From an uncultured Clostridia bacterium (GTDB lineage: Bacteria > Bacillota > Clostridia > TANB77 > CAG-508): a stretch of 11,510 bases of DNA. How positions within the stretch are numbered: position 1 is the first letter of the stretch; every line of letters begins with the position of its first letter. Where the stretch lies: NCBI GenBank assembly GCA_934168355.1, contig CAKPNI010000034.1, positions 1 through 11,510 on the forward strand, read 5' to 3'. Positions 1 through 6,211 of the stretch are shown piece by piece. The position numbers and the translations under genes are program-made. Below the pieces are notes generated by a model, which saw nothing but the letters and a program-made list of their open reading frames with translations, was not told where the DNA came from and did no database searches.

Positions 1-893
1 TAGATGTAGGAGATACCGTAGTTGTTGGAACATCAATTGGTAGAATACGTTCAATGGTAAATGATAAAGGTAAAAAAGTAAAATCAGCAGGACCATCAAC
101 ACCGGTAGAAATTATGGGATTAACAGAAGTTCCACAAGCTGGAGACATTTTCTATGAAGTTAAAGATGAAAAAATGGCTAAACACTTAATAGAAAGAAGA
201 AAACGTCAAGCTAGAGAAAAATCAATAAATCAGGTATCAGCAGTAACATTAGATAATTTATTTGGACAAATGGAAGAAGGAAAATTGAAACAATTGAACT
301 TAATTGTAAAAGCAGATGTTCAAGGCTCTGTTGAAGCATTAAAACAATCACTAGAAAAATTATCAAATGAAGAAGTAAGAGTTAAAGTAATCCACGCAGC
401 AGCAGGAGCTGTTACAGAATCAGATGTTACACTTGCAAAGGTTTCAAATGCAATTATAATAGCATTTAATGTAAGACCAGTTGCAACTGCTAAAAATGAA
501 GCTGAAAAAGACGAAGTTCAAATTAAACAATATTCTGTAATTTACCAAGCAATAGATGACGTAGAAGCTGCTATGAAAGGAATGCTTGACCCTAAATTCG
601 AAGAAGAAGTTATAGGAACTGCAGAAATTAGACAAATCTTTAAAATATCAAATGTTGGAACAATTGGTGGAGCAATGGTACTTACAGGTAAAATTGCTAG
701 AAACGCAGGAGTTAGAGTTATTCGTGATGATGTTGTTATACATGATGGAAAACTTATATCTCTAAAACGTTTCAAAGATGATGCAAAAGAAGTTGCAAAA
801 GACTTTGAATGTGGTATCCAGTTGGAGAAATATAATGATATTAAAGAGGGAGATATTTTAGAGGCTTATATTATGAAAGAAATTAAGAGATAA
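1..893 (+). CDS. infB: Translation initiation factor IF-2, C-terminal part (5' end outside window)
   Basis: This is the C-terminal 296 residues of IF-2, the GTPase that places fMet-tRNA on the 30S subunit and promotes 50S joining in the cytoplasm. The reading frame is already open at base 3 and runs to TAA at 891-893, so the gene enters from the left; the GTP-binding domain is off-window. The visible protein starts inside domain II, with the family-typical stretch GRIRSMVNDKGKKVKSAGPS followed by PVEIMGLTEVPQAGD. A basic linker follows, then domain III (from about fragment residue 98, LNLIVKADVQGSVEAL). The C-terminal domain ends with FECGIQLEKYNDIKEGDILE, the fMet-tRNA-binding C2 module. The ATG at 54 is an internal methionine, not a start. 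The rbfA-nrnA-truB genes that follow are the usual partners of this operon. Family identity is very secure. Confidence 0.97.
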   Translation, partial: DVGDTVVVGTSIGRIRSMVNDKGKKVKSAGPSTPVEIMGLTEVPQAGDIFYEVKDEKMAKHLIERRKRQAREKSINQVSAVTLDNLFGQMEEGKLKQLNLIVKADVQGSVEALKQSLEKLSNEEVRVKVIHAAAGAVTESDVTLAKVSNAIIIAFNVRPVATAKNEAEKDEVQIKQYSVIYQAIDDVEAAMKGMLDPKFEEEVIGTAEIRQIFKISNVGTIGGAMVLTGKIARNAGVRVIRDDVVIHDGKLISLKRFKDDAKEVAKDFECGIQLEKYNDIKEGDILEAYIMKEIKR

Positions 894-900
894 TTGCTCT

Positions 901-950
901 TTTGGGACCGGTTCTTTTGTGAACATGTTCATTTGGGACCGGTTCTTTTT
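901..950 (+). repeat. Tandem pair of GGGACCGGTTCTTTT repeats between infB and rbfA
   Basis: Two direct copies of TTTGGGACCGGTTCTTTT occupy 901-918 and 932-949, a repeat period of 31 bp. Between them lies the perfect 10-bp palindrome GAACATGTTC (921-930). Each unit also contains the self-complementary ACCGGT. The pair starts 8 bp after the infB stop codon and ends 15 bp before the rbfA Shine-Dalgarno sequence, so it should be part of the operon mRNA. The same dimer with the same 31-bp period recurs upstream of truB. Its role is unknown. Confidence 0.85.
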
Positions 951-978
951 CGTACAAAGAGAGAGGAGGATATTAATT

Positions 979-1341
979 ATGCCACAAAGAAAATCGACAA
1001 ATAGAATGGACAAGGTTAATGAGGAGTTAAAAAAAGAAATTAGTGTTATAATTGACCAAGATTTAAGAAACCAAAATATAACAGGACTAATTAGTGTAAC
1101 TAAGGTTAAGACTGCTCCAGATTTGCGTACAGCCAGAGTTTACATTAGTTTGCTTAATTGTAAGAGTAAGAAAAATACTCTTGAGGGGATTAAGAAAGCA
1201 TCAGGTTATATTAGATCCGAAATTGCTAAAAGGGTTAATTTGAGATATACACCTGAACTTATTTTTGAAGTTGATGAAAGTATGGAGTATGGCTCAAGAA
1301 TTGAAAGCATTTTGAAAGAAATTATGCCAGAGGAGAAGTAA
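979..1341 (+). CDS. rbfA: Ribosome-binding factor A
   Basis: RbfA is a small KH-like protein that binds the immature 30S subunit and helps mature the 5' end region of 16S rRNA; it is important at low temperature. The predicted protein has 120 residues, normal for the family. The N-terminal MDKVNEELKKEISVII corresponds to the conserved opening helix, and TGLISVTKVKTAPDLRTARV is the typical strand and turn region. The C-terminal part RYTPELIFEVDESMEYGSRI is the usual RbfA ending. I chose ATG 979 because GGAGG (965-969) lies 9 bp upstream. The frame can be extended to an ATG at 919, but that adds 20 residues encoded by the repeat element and has no ribosome binding site. Downstream, nrnA begins only 15 bp after the stop. 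Confidence is high. Confidence 0.95.
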   Translation: MPQRKSTNRMDKVNEELKKEISVIIDQDLRNQNITGLISVTKVKTAPDLRTARVYISLLNCKSKKNTLEGIKKASGYIRSEIAKRVNLRYTPELIFEVDESMEYGSRIESILKEIMPEEK

Positions 1342-1356
1342 AAGAAAGGAAGAAAT

Positions 1357-2307
1357 ATGACACTAGATACAATATTAGAAGAAATAAAAAAAGCAGAAAA
1401 AATTGTAATATTAACACATGAATTGCCAGATGGAGATGCAATTGGAAGTTCTTTAGCTACAGGCTTAGCTTTAGATGAGATGGGAAAAGATGTAGATATC
1501 ATAATACCAGAATATTCAAAGTCATTTGCTTTTTTGCCTCAAATAGAGAAGCTAAAAAAATCTACTGAAATTGAAAAATATGATTTGGCAATTGCATTAG
1601 ACTGTGCATCTCCAAAAATATTAAAAGGTTATACAAAATATTTTGAAAAAGCAAAAACAAAAATTGTGATTGACCATCATAGTAGTAATGTAATGTATGG
1701 AGATGTAAATTTTGTAAATCCAGTAGCACCGGCATGCGCACAAGTTTTAATTGGAATGTTTAGTTATTTTGGAATTAAGATGACTAAAGATATGGCAACA
1801 GCTATAATGACAGGAATAATAACAGATACAGGAGGATTTTCTTATGGAGCTACAACTGAAACATTTGAGTTTGCAGCAGAGATTTTAGCATTAGGTGTAA
1901 ATATATCCAAAATATTTAGAAGAGCTTTACATACAAAAAATAAGGCAAATTTTGAGCTTACTAAAAGAGCAATGGACAGATTAGAGTTTTTTGAAGATGG
2001 AAAAGTTGCATTTACATATATAACAGGACAAGACCAAGATGAGGTACATGCTATTCAAGGTGACCACGAGGGTATTGTTGATGTTGGTAAAAATATTGAG
2101 GATGTTGAGGTTTCAATTTTCTTACATGAAGTTAAAGGAAAGGGGTATAAAATTTCTTTAAGGTCTTTGGAGTATGTTGATGTTGCAAGTATTGCTATTA
2201 TGCTTGGTGGCGGAGGTCATTTAAGAGCAGCTGGAGCTTATGGCAAAGGTACGGTTGAAGAGATTAAGAATAAGGTGCTTAAAGAAGTTAGGAAGCAGCT
2301 TAAGTAG
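1357..2307 (+). CDS. nrnA: Bifunctional oligoribonuclease / pAp phosphatase of the DHH-DHHA1 family
   Basis: NrnA-type enzymes degrade 2-5 nt RNA fragments and dephosphorylate 3'-phosphoadenosine 5'-phosphate in the cytoplasm, using Mn ions. The 316-residue length fits the family. Visible motifs in order are H21-x3-D25-x-D27 in THELPDGDAIGS (DHH motif I), D82 in ALDCAS (motif II), D106-H107-H108 in VIDHHSSN (the DHH signature), GIITDTGGFSYGAT (motif IV), and GGGGH at 284-288 of the C-terminal DHHA1 substrate-binding domain. All metal ligands appear intact. AAGGA at 1346-1350 lies 6 bp before the ATG, and the gene follows rbfA by 15 bp. Placement between rbfA and truB is the classical location in Firmicutes. 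The last 80 codons use ATT for isoleucine almost exclusively, while the first 100 are rich in ATA. A generic DHH phosphoesterase label would be the cautious alternative. Confidence 0.93.
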   Translation: MTLDTILEEIKKAEKIVILTHELPDGDAIGSSLATGLALDEMGKDVDIIIPEYSKSFAFLPQIEKLKKSTEIEKYDLAIALDCASPKILKGYTKYFEKAKTKIVIDHHSSNVMYGDVNFVNPVAPACAQVLIGMFSYFGIKMTKDMATAIMTGIITDTGGFSYGATTETFEFAAEILALGVNISKIFRRALHTKNKANFELTKRAMDRLEFFEDGKVAFTYITGQDQDEVHAIQGDHEGIVDVGKNIEDVEVSIFLHEVKGKGYKISLRSLEYVDVASIAIMLGGGGHLRAAGAYGKGTVEEIKNKVLKEVRKQLK

Positions 2308-2400
2308 GGCACATTTGGACCGGTTCTTTTTGCGCATGGGTTCATCGGGACCGGTTCTTTTTGAGTAAATTGGCACAAAAAGAACCGGTCCAAATGTGCC
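2308..2400 (+). repeat. 93-bp repeat element with perfect 25-bp terminal inverted repeats
   Basis: The arms at 2308-2332 and 2376-2400 are perfect 25-bp inverted repeats; each arm carries GGACCGGTTCTTTTTG. A third copy, in direct orientation (GGGACCGGTTCTTTTT, 2347-2362), sits between them, so the unit order is +,+,-. The two direct units are 31 bp apart, the same period as in the infB-rbfA gap. The element begins at the base after the nrnA stop codon and ends 9 bp before the truB Shine-Dalgarno sequence, so it nearly fills the gap. In RNA it would form a very stable long hairpin. There is no U-run after the right arm, so a terminator role is unlikely. Confidence 0.9.
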
Positions 2401-2420
2401 ATTAATAAAAAGGAGTTTAT

Positions 2421-3296
2421 ATGGATGGAATTATAATAATAAATAAAGAAAAAAATTGGACATCAAATGATATAGTGCAAAAGTTAAAACATACATTTCA
2501 TGAAAAGACAGGACATACTGGAACTCTTGACCCAATGGCTACTGGTGTACTTCCAATTTTAGTTGGGAAAGGAACAAGTTTATCAAAATATTTGGTAAAT
2601 CATGATAAAGAATATATTGCAACCATTAAATTAGGTAAAAAGACAACGACTGGAGACCAAGAGGGAGATACAATTGAAGAAAAGCTTGTAACAGATGAAA
2701 TGTTTGATATTGATAATGTAAAAAGTGTTTTGAATAGTTTCAAGGGAAAACAAGAACAAATTCCTCCTATGTATTCTGCAATTAAGGTGAATGGAAAAAA
2801 ACTTTATGAGTATGCAAGAAGTGGCAAAGATGTCGAAGTTAAGCCAAGAAGTATTGAGATTTTTGATATTAATTTGATTTCAATATCAAAAGAAACACAA
2901 GAAATTGTGTATAAGGTTTGGTGCTCAAAAGGTACTTATATTAGAAGTCTTTGCGAGGATATTGCTGAAAGCTTGGGTACTGTTGGATTTATGAAAGAAC
3001 TTAATAGAACACGAGTTGGAGAGTTTAAGATTGAACAGGCTGTTAGGATTTCGGAGATTGTGAATGATGGAGTGATAGATACAAAAATTATTGAGAAAAA
3101 TTTTATTTCTATTGAAAAATTTTTTGAAGAAAAGAAATCTGTAGACCTAAACGATGATGTTTTGTTTAGGTTTTTGAATGGTGTGAAAGTTAATGTTAGT
3201 TTAGATGATGGAATTCATAGAGTATATAATAAGGATATTTTTATTGGAATAGGAATAGTGCAAAATGGAAAAATGAAAAGAGATATAGTTATTTAA
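2421..3296 (+). CDS. truB: tRNA pseudouridine(55) synthase
   Basis: TruB isomerises U55 in the T-loop of elongator tRNAs to pseudouridine. The 291-residue protein shows the family start MDGIIIINKEKNWTSNDIV and the catalytic motif GHTGTLDPMATGVL with nucleophile D37. Further on are QIPPMYSAIKVNGKKLYEYAR with the base-stacking tyrosine, and VWCSKGTYIRSLCEDIAESLG. The C-terminal 60 residues look like the short PUA-like tail but are less conserved. AAGGAG at 2410-2415 supports ATG 2421. The gene is preceded by a 93-bp palindromic element that separates it from nrnA, and is followed by a hairpin terminator. In many Firmicutes ribF follows truB; here it does not, since the next gene is on the other strand. 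Confidence 0.96.
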   Translation: MDGIIIINKEKNWTSNDIVQKLKHTFHEKTGHTGTLDPMATGVLPILVGKGTSLSKYLVNHDKEYIATIKLGKKTTTGDQEGDTIEEKLVTDEMFDIDNVKSVLNSFKGKQEQIPPMYSAIKVNGKKLYEYARSGKDVEVKPRSIEIFDINLISISKETQEIVYKVWCSKGTYIRSLCEDIAESLGTVGFMKELNRTRVGEFKIEQAVRISEIVNDGVIDTKIIEKNFISIEKFFEEKKSVDLNDDVLFRFLNGVKVNVSLDDGIHRVYNKDIFIGIGIVQNGKMKRDIVI

Positions 3297-3297
3297 T

Positions 3298-3326
3298 AAA
3301 GCTCCCGATTTGTAGTCGGGAGCTTT
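3298..3326. terminator. Probable bidirectional terminator between truB and the convergent minus-strand gene
   Basis: AAAGCTCCCGA (3298-3308) pairs perfectly with TCGGGAGCTTT (3316-3326) around a 7-nt loop, giving an 11-bp stem. It starts just after the truB stop and ends 9 bp before the stop of the minus-strand gene. Short T-rich stretches follow the stem on both strands (CTTTAGAGCATTTTT on +, CTTTATTA on -). The convergent position fits shared termination, although neither U-tract is strong. Confidence 0.75.
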
Positions 3327-3335
3327 AGAGCATTT

Positions 3336-3776
3336 TTATCCAAAATACTCTTCAAGAAGCTTGATGAATACTCCGGCATCCTGAATAGCATGTCCGAATG
3401 TTTCCATCTGTACCTCAGCATCTTCTTTGGTCAGGATGATGTGTTTTTCATCTACCATACCTAAATCTAGAGTAGCCTTTAATTTGCAGCCAACTCTGAA
3501 AGAGGTTGAGTCAAAAGTGCGGTACTCGTGAGCTTTAAGGTTTTGAGGAAGGTGGACATCAAAACAAAAGTCTGCATCCTCATAGCCCTTGAATTGTTTT
3601 GTCCGCATGACGTGAATCATGTCATGGGAAACTTCAAGTGCAAGGCGTTGAGCTTCTTTTAATTTTTCCAGATATGAGCGGTCTTTATAGAAATCGCCAT
3701 TCTGAAATTCCTCAACATGCATTTTTACATGCCGAAGAAAGTGGTCCATTTGTTCCAAAGTCATTTTTCTTCTCAT
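3336..3776 (-). CDS. Hypothetical protein, probably horizontally acquired
   Basis: I do not recognise this 146-residue protein. It looks soluble, with no signal peptide or membrane segment. The N-terminal half is helical and charged (MTLEQMDHFLRHVKMHVEEF, then YLEKLKEAQRLALEVSHDMI); the middle may form beta strands (TFDSTSFRVGCKLKATLDL), and a helix ends the chain. The start at 3776 is supported by a consensus AGGAGGT (3784-3790, minus strand) 7 bp upstream and by a promoter-like pair further up. G+C counted over 3361-3780 is about 40%, against near 20% in the two flanking coding lines counted. Five of its eight arginines use CGG or CGC, which the neighbouring genes hardly use; they rely on AGA. 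It is the only minus-strand gene in the window. It is a convincing real gene, but its function is open. Confidence 0.8.
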   Translation of the reverse strand: MRRKMTLEQMDHFLRHVKMHVEEFQNGDFYKDRSYLEKLKEAQRLALEVSHDMIHVMRTKQFKGYEDADFCFDVHLPQNLKAHEYRTFDSTSFRVGCKLKATLDLGMVDEKHIILTKEDAEVQMETFGHAIQDAGVFIKLLEEYFG

Positions 3777-3806
3777 AGTTAAGACCTCCTGTATTTTGAT
3801 AATTCT

Positions 3807-3835
3807 ATTTTACCACATTTACATAAAATTTACAA
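3807..3835 (-). promoter_or_regulatory. Probable sigma-A promoter of the minus-strand gene
   Basis: Read on the minus strand, TTGTAA (3835-3830) is followed after 17 bp by TAAAAT (3812-3807), about 30 bp before the start codon. The -10 matches consensus at 5 of 6 positions and the -35 at 4 of 6. The -35 lies inside a perfect 10-bp inverted repeat (ATTTACATAA at 3817-3826, TTATGTAAAT at 3851-3860). AT-rich sequence makes chance matches common, so this is moderate evidence. Confidence 0.55.
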
Positions 3836-3840
3836 TATCT

Positions 3841-3966
3841 ATTGACCAAGTTATGTAAATATGATGAAATATACAGCGATGAAACGCAGAAATTTCCGTG
3901 ACATCGAAGGAACTGGCAATAATATTTTTATATCATGTAAAAAATTTCAATTTTGTAAAACCATAG
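3841..3966 (+). other. Non-coding segment with possible structured RNA, unassigned
   Basis: This stretch separates the two divergent genes and ends at a strong terminator, so a short + strand transcript or leader could be made here. A possible nested hairpin is seen at about 3878-3907: CGATG and CATCG close an inner ACG/CGT pair around AGAAATTTC. Upstream, TTGACC at 3842-3847 resembles a -35 element, but no good -10 follows at the right distance. I compared it by eye with common riboswitch cores and saw no match. The frame of the downstream gene happens to stay open through this segment, but codes for nothing recognisable. Confidence 0.35.
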
Positions 3967-3995
3967 ATGGAGCAGGCAATGTCTGCTCCATTTTT
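3967..3995 (+). terminator. Intrinsic terminator upstream of the HD-like gene
   Basis: ATGGAGCAG (3967-3975) and CTGCTCCAT (3983-3991) form a perfect 9-bp stem with a 7-nt loop, followed by a run of T to 3995. It lies upstream of the promoter at 4015-4043, so it ends a transcript that starts earlier in the 3777-3966 region. Which RNA it terminates is not clear: a small RNA, a leader, or the relic of a lost gene. Confidence 0.75.
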
Positions 3996-4014
3996 AAAAT
4001 TTTTCAAAAACTAC

Positions 4015-4043
4015 TTGCCAATTGTCGAAATATGAAATATAAT
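4015..4043 (+). promoter_or_regulatory. Near-consensus sigma-A promoter with an internal Spo0A-box-like heptamer
   Basis: TTGCCA (4015-4020, 5 of 6) and TATAAT (4038-4043, 6 of 6) are separated by exactly 17 bp, and the start codon of the next gene is 34 bp downstream. The spacer contains TGTCGAA at 4023-4029, identical to the core of the Spo0A box. The promoter call is strong; the Spo0A link is a single 7-base match and is an inference. Confidence 0.8.
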
Positions 4044-4076
4044 AAAAATGAATTCAAGACACTTAGGAGGAAAAAT

Positions 4077-4928
4077 ATGGAAGATTTTGCAACATATATA
4101 TTAGAGGAAGAAAACCTATCTCAAAAAATGTTAATAACATACTATTTATCAAAAAAAACAGGTATATTTTTCGATAAATCAATAGTATTAAAAACTCAAA
4201 TAGCAAAAATGTTTATAGAATATATGCAAATAAATGTAGACAAAAATTTAGTATTAACAGCAATGTTATTATGTAACTGTAAAAAAATAGAAAATGCACA
4301 AAAAATAGGAAAATTAGAAACATATGCAAAAGAGGGAGCAGAGTATCTATCAACATTAGGATTTAGCAAGCGTTTTTGTAAGATATGTGAAGAAGTAAAT
4401 AGATACAGTGAAAGTAGTCCAAGAGAAAGAGAAAGTGACATTTTAGAAGTAGTAGATCAATTTACAGGATTAATACTAAATAGAGTAGAAAGAGAAGCAT
4501 TTACAACAGAAGAAGCATTGGTTGTTTTAAAAGAGAGAAATTTAAAATATACAGATAATAGATATATAGAAATGTTTATAGAATTTATAAAAGAACTAGA
4601 GAATGTAACAATAAAAGAAACAATAGATGTACCAGTTATAAAAAAATTAGTTCATTTACATAATAAGGAAGCGAATGTAAAAACATTTATTGCTACATTA
4701 GCAAATAATTATTCAGATAGAATAAATAAAGCATTAGAAGAAAATATCAAGAAAAATGCCAAAAAAGTTTTAATAAAAGAGAAGAATGAAGAATCAAACA
4801 TAAAAACAGATTTTGAAAAGATGAAAGAACTTGCTGAAACAACTAAAAATAGGAGTAGAGCATTATTCAGTGATGACACAACACAAAAAGTGCTAAACCA
4901 CAAATCAAAATACAAATTGGAGGATTAA
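4077..4928 (+). CDS. Unrecognised protein with a possible degenerate HD-GYP-like fold
   Basis: The protein has 283 residues and no membrane segment. The central part reads like an HD-domain phosphohydrolase of the HD-GYP type. AKEGAEYLSTLGFSKRFCKI resembles the helix after the HD pair, and SDILEVVDQFTGLILNR resembles the 'aRIl.vaDvfdAl' helix. TTEEALVVLKERNLKYTDNR resembles the closing 'eEAl..l' segment. The metal-binding His-Asp of the signature is not visible: the expected place reads CNCKKIENA. If the fold is right, it is probably a non-catalytic binding or scaffold version; this is inference from pattern only. The C-terminal 90 residues are lysine- and glutamate-rich and may be coiled. 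ATG 4077 has AGGAGG (4065-4070) 6 bp upstream. Its stop is 3 bp before the next start, so it is translationally linked to the EndoQ-like nuclease. Confidence 0.75.
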   Translation: MEDFATYILEEENLSQKMLITYYLSKKTGIFFDKSIVLKTQIAKMFIEYMQINVDKNLVLTAMLLCNCKKIENAQKIGKLETYAKEGAEYLSTLGFSKRFCKICEEVNRYSESSPRERESDILEVVDQFTGLILNRVEREAFTTEEALVVLKERNLKYTDNRYIEMFIEFIKELENVTIKETIDVPVIKKLVHLHNKEANVKTFIATLANNYSDRINKALEENIKKNAKKVLIKEKNEESNIKTDFEKMKELAETTKNRSRALFSDDTTQKVLNHKSKYKLED

Positions 4929-4931
4929 TAA

Positions 4932-6125
4932 ATGTACGAAATATTTGCAGATTTACATATACACATAGGAAGAGCAGAAAACGGAAAACCAATAAAAATA
5001 ACAGGAGCAAGAAGCTTAAATTTTGCAAATATAGCTAAAGAATGCTATGAAAGAAAAGGAATACAAGTTGCTGGAATAATAGATTGTGCATCACCATATG
5101 TAATAGAAGACATAGAAAACTTTTTAAAAACAGGTGATGCATATGAACTAAAGAATGGAGGAATAATATATAAAGACAAAGTATGCATTTTACTTGGAAG
5201 CGAAGTAGAAACATCGGAAAAAGGAAGAAACGGAAAATCTGGAAGTGCACATAATGTATGCTTTTTCCCATATCTAAAAGATATAAAAGGATTTTCAAAT
5301 GAACTTGCAAAACATGTAAAAAATGTAACATTAAGTACTCAACGTTCAGACCTATCGGGATATGACTTAGTAGATATTGTGGAAAAATATAATGGAATAG
5401 TAATACCTGCCCATATATTTACACCACACAAAAGTTATTATGGAAACTGTACAGATAGATTAAAAGACATATTTAAAGAAAAATATAACAAAATATTTGC
5501 TGTAGAATTAGGTCTGAGTTCAGACACATTTTTAGCAGATGAAATATCAGAATTGGAAGATAAAACATTTGTAACAAACTCTGATGCACATTCTCTTCCA
5601 AAAATAGCAAGAGAATACAATAAAATGCAAGTAGAAGATATATCATTTAAAGAAATTGTAAAGGCACTTAAGAATGAAGATGGAAGAAAGGTACTTGCAA
5701 ATTATGGATTAGACCCAAAACTTGGAAAATATCATAGAAGTTTTTGCGAGGATTGCAATGATTCAATTGAAATAGACCAAGCAGCAACAGTTTGTCCAAA
5801 ATGTGGAGGAACGAATATAACATTTGGAGTTTTTGATAGAATAGAATTAATAAAAGATAAAAAAGAAACTAAAAGTCCAGAAAATAGACCACCATACATA
5901 TATCAGGTGCCATTAAGCTTTATACCGGGTGTTGGAGGAAAAACTGTTGAAAAATTATTAAGTAATTTTGAAACAGAAATGAATGTATTACATAAGGTAT
6001 CTGAAGATGATATTGAAGCTGTTGTTGGAGCTAAGGTTGCAAAAAATATAATGAATAGTATAAATGGAAATATCCACGTTCACTCAGGTGGCGGAGGTGT
6101 TTATGGAAAAGTAGAGGTAAAATAA
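4932..6125 (+). CDS. EndoQ-family PHP-domain DNA repair endonuclease
   Basis: The 397-residue protein fits the EndoQ family, which cuts DNA 5' to deaminated bases (hypoxanthine, uracil, xanthine) and abasic sites. The PHP metal-binding motifs are present: DLHIH (7-11), D51 in IIDCASP, E91 in LGSEVETS, H107 in SAHNV, H161 in IPAHIFTPH, and D218 and H220 in TNSDAH. A four-cysteine zinc site follows (C272, C275, C288, C291), then helix-hairpin-helix DNA-binding segments (PLSFIPGVGGKTVEKLL from about residue 327, and IEAVVGAKVAKNIM). The tail ends with HVHSGGGG. GGAGGA at 4919-4924 supports the start. In B. subtilis the related yqxK lies just upstream of spoIIM, matching this order. It shares a transcript with the HD-like gene and ends in a terminator that overlaps its last codons. 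The substrate range is inferred from the family. Confidence 0.88.
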   Translation: MYEIFADLHIHIGRAENGKPIKITGARSLNFANIAKECYERKGIQVAGIIDCASPYVIEDIENFLKTGDAYELKNGGIIYKDKVCILLGSEVETSEKGRNGKSGSAHNVCFFPYLKDIKGFSNELAKHVKNVTLSTQRSDLSGYDLVDIVEKYNGIVIPAHIFTPHKSYYGNCTDRLKDIFKEKYNKIFAVELGLSSDTFLADEISELEDKTFVTNSDAHSLPKIAREYNKMQVEDISFKEIVKALKNEDGRKVLANYGLDPKLGKYHRSFCEDCNDSIEIDQAATVCPKCGGTNITFGVFDRIELIKDKKETKSPENRPPYIYQVPLSFIPGVGGKTVEKLLSNFETEMNVLHKVSEDDIEAVVGAKVAKNIMNSINGNIHVHSGGGGVYGKVEVK

Positions 6126-6142
6126 TAAACCTCTATTTTTTT
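6112..6142 (+). terminator. Intrinsic terminator overlapping the end of the EndoQ-like gene
   Basis: TAGAGGT (6112-6118) pairs with ACCTCTA (6129-6135), and seven T residues follow (6136-6142). The stop codon TAA at 6123-6125 lies in the 10-nt loop. The 7-bp stem is short and half AT, so termination may be partial; some transcription could reach spoIIM. Confidence 0.6.
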
Positions 6143-6146
6143 CGTA

Positions 6147-6173
6147 TTGGGGACGGTTCTTTTTTGTCCACAA
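6147..6173 (+). repeat. Solo GGGGACGGTTCTTTT repeat upstream of spoIIM
   Basis: One unit of the GGGGACGGTTC family is present at 6149-6165, followed by GTCC. GGAC (6151-6154) and GTCC (6166-6169) can pair, and TTG (6147-6149) can pair with CAA (6171-6173), giving a small hairpin. This shows the unit can occur singly. It lies 26 bp before the spoIIM ribosome binding site. Confidence 0.75.
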
Positions 6174-6211
6174 TCAGAATAAATATTAAAAAAACACAAG
6201 GGAGACTCAAA

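Noticed and set aside
901..950. CRISPR-like repeats
   Set aside because: There are only two to three units per site, spacers are not unique equal-length sequences in an array, and no cas genes are nearby.
919..978. Upstream extension of rbfA from ATG 919
   Set aside because: It lies in the repeat dimer, has no ribosome binding site, and adds 20 residues foreign to the family; ATG 979 has GGAGG at the right distance.
3878..3925. Known riboswitch (c-di-GMP, glutamine, preQ1 and others considered)
   Set aside because: Short resemblances such as CGAAGGAAC were seen, but the conserved cores and pairing of those classes are missing.
3861..4076. N-terminal extension of the HD-like gene from ATG 3861
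   Set aside because: It would run through an intrinsic terminator and the gene's own promoter; ATG 4077 has a consensus AGGAGG.
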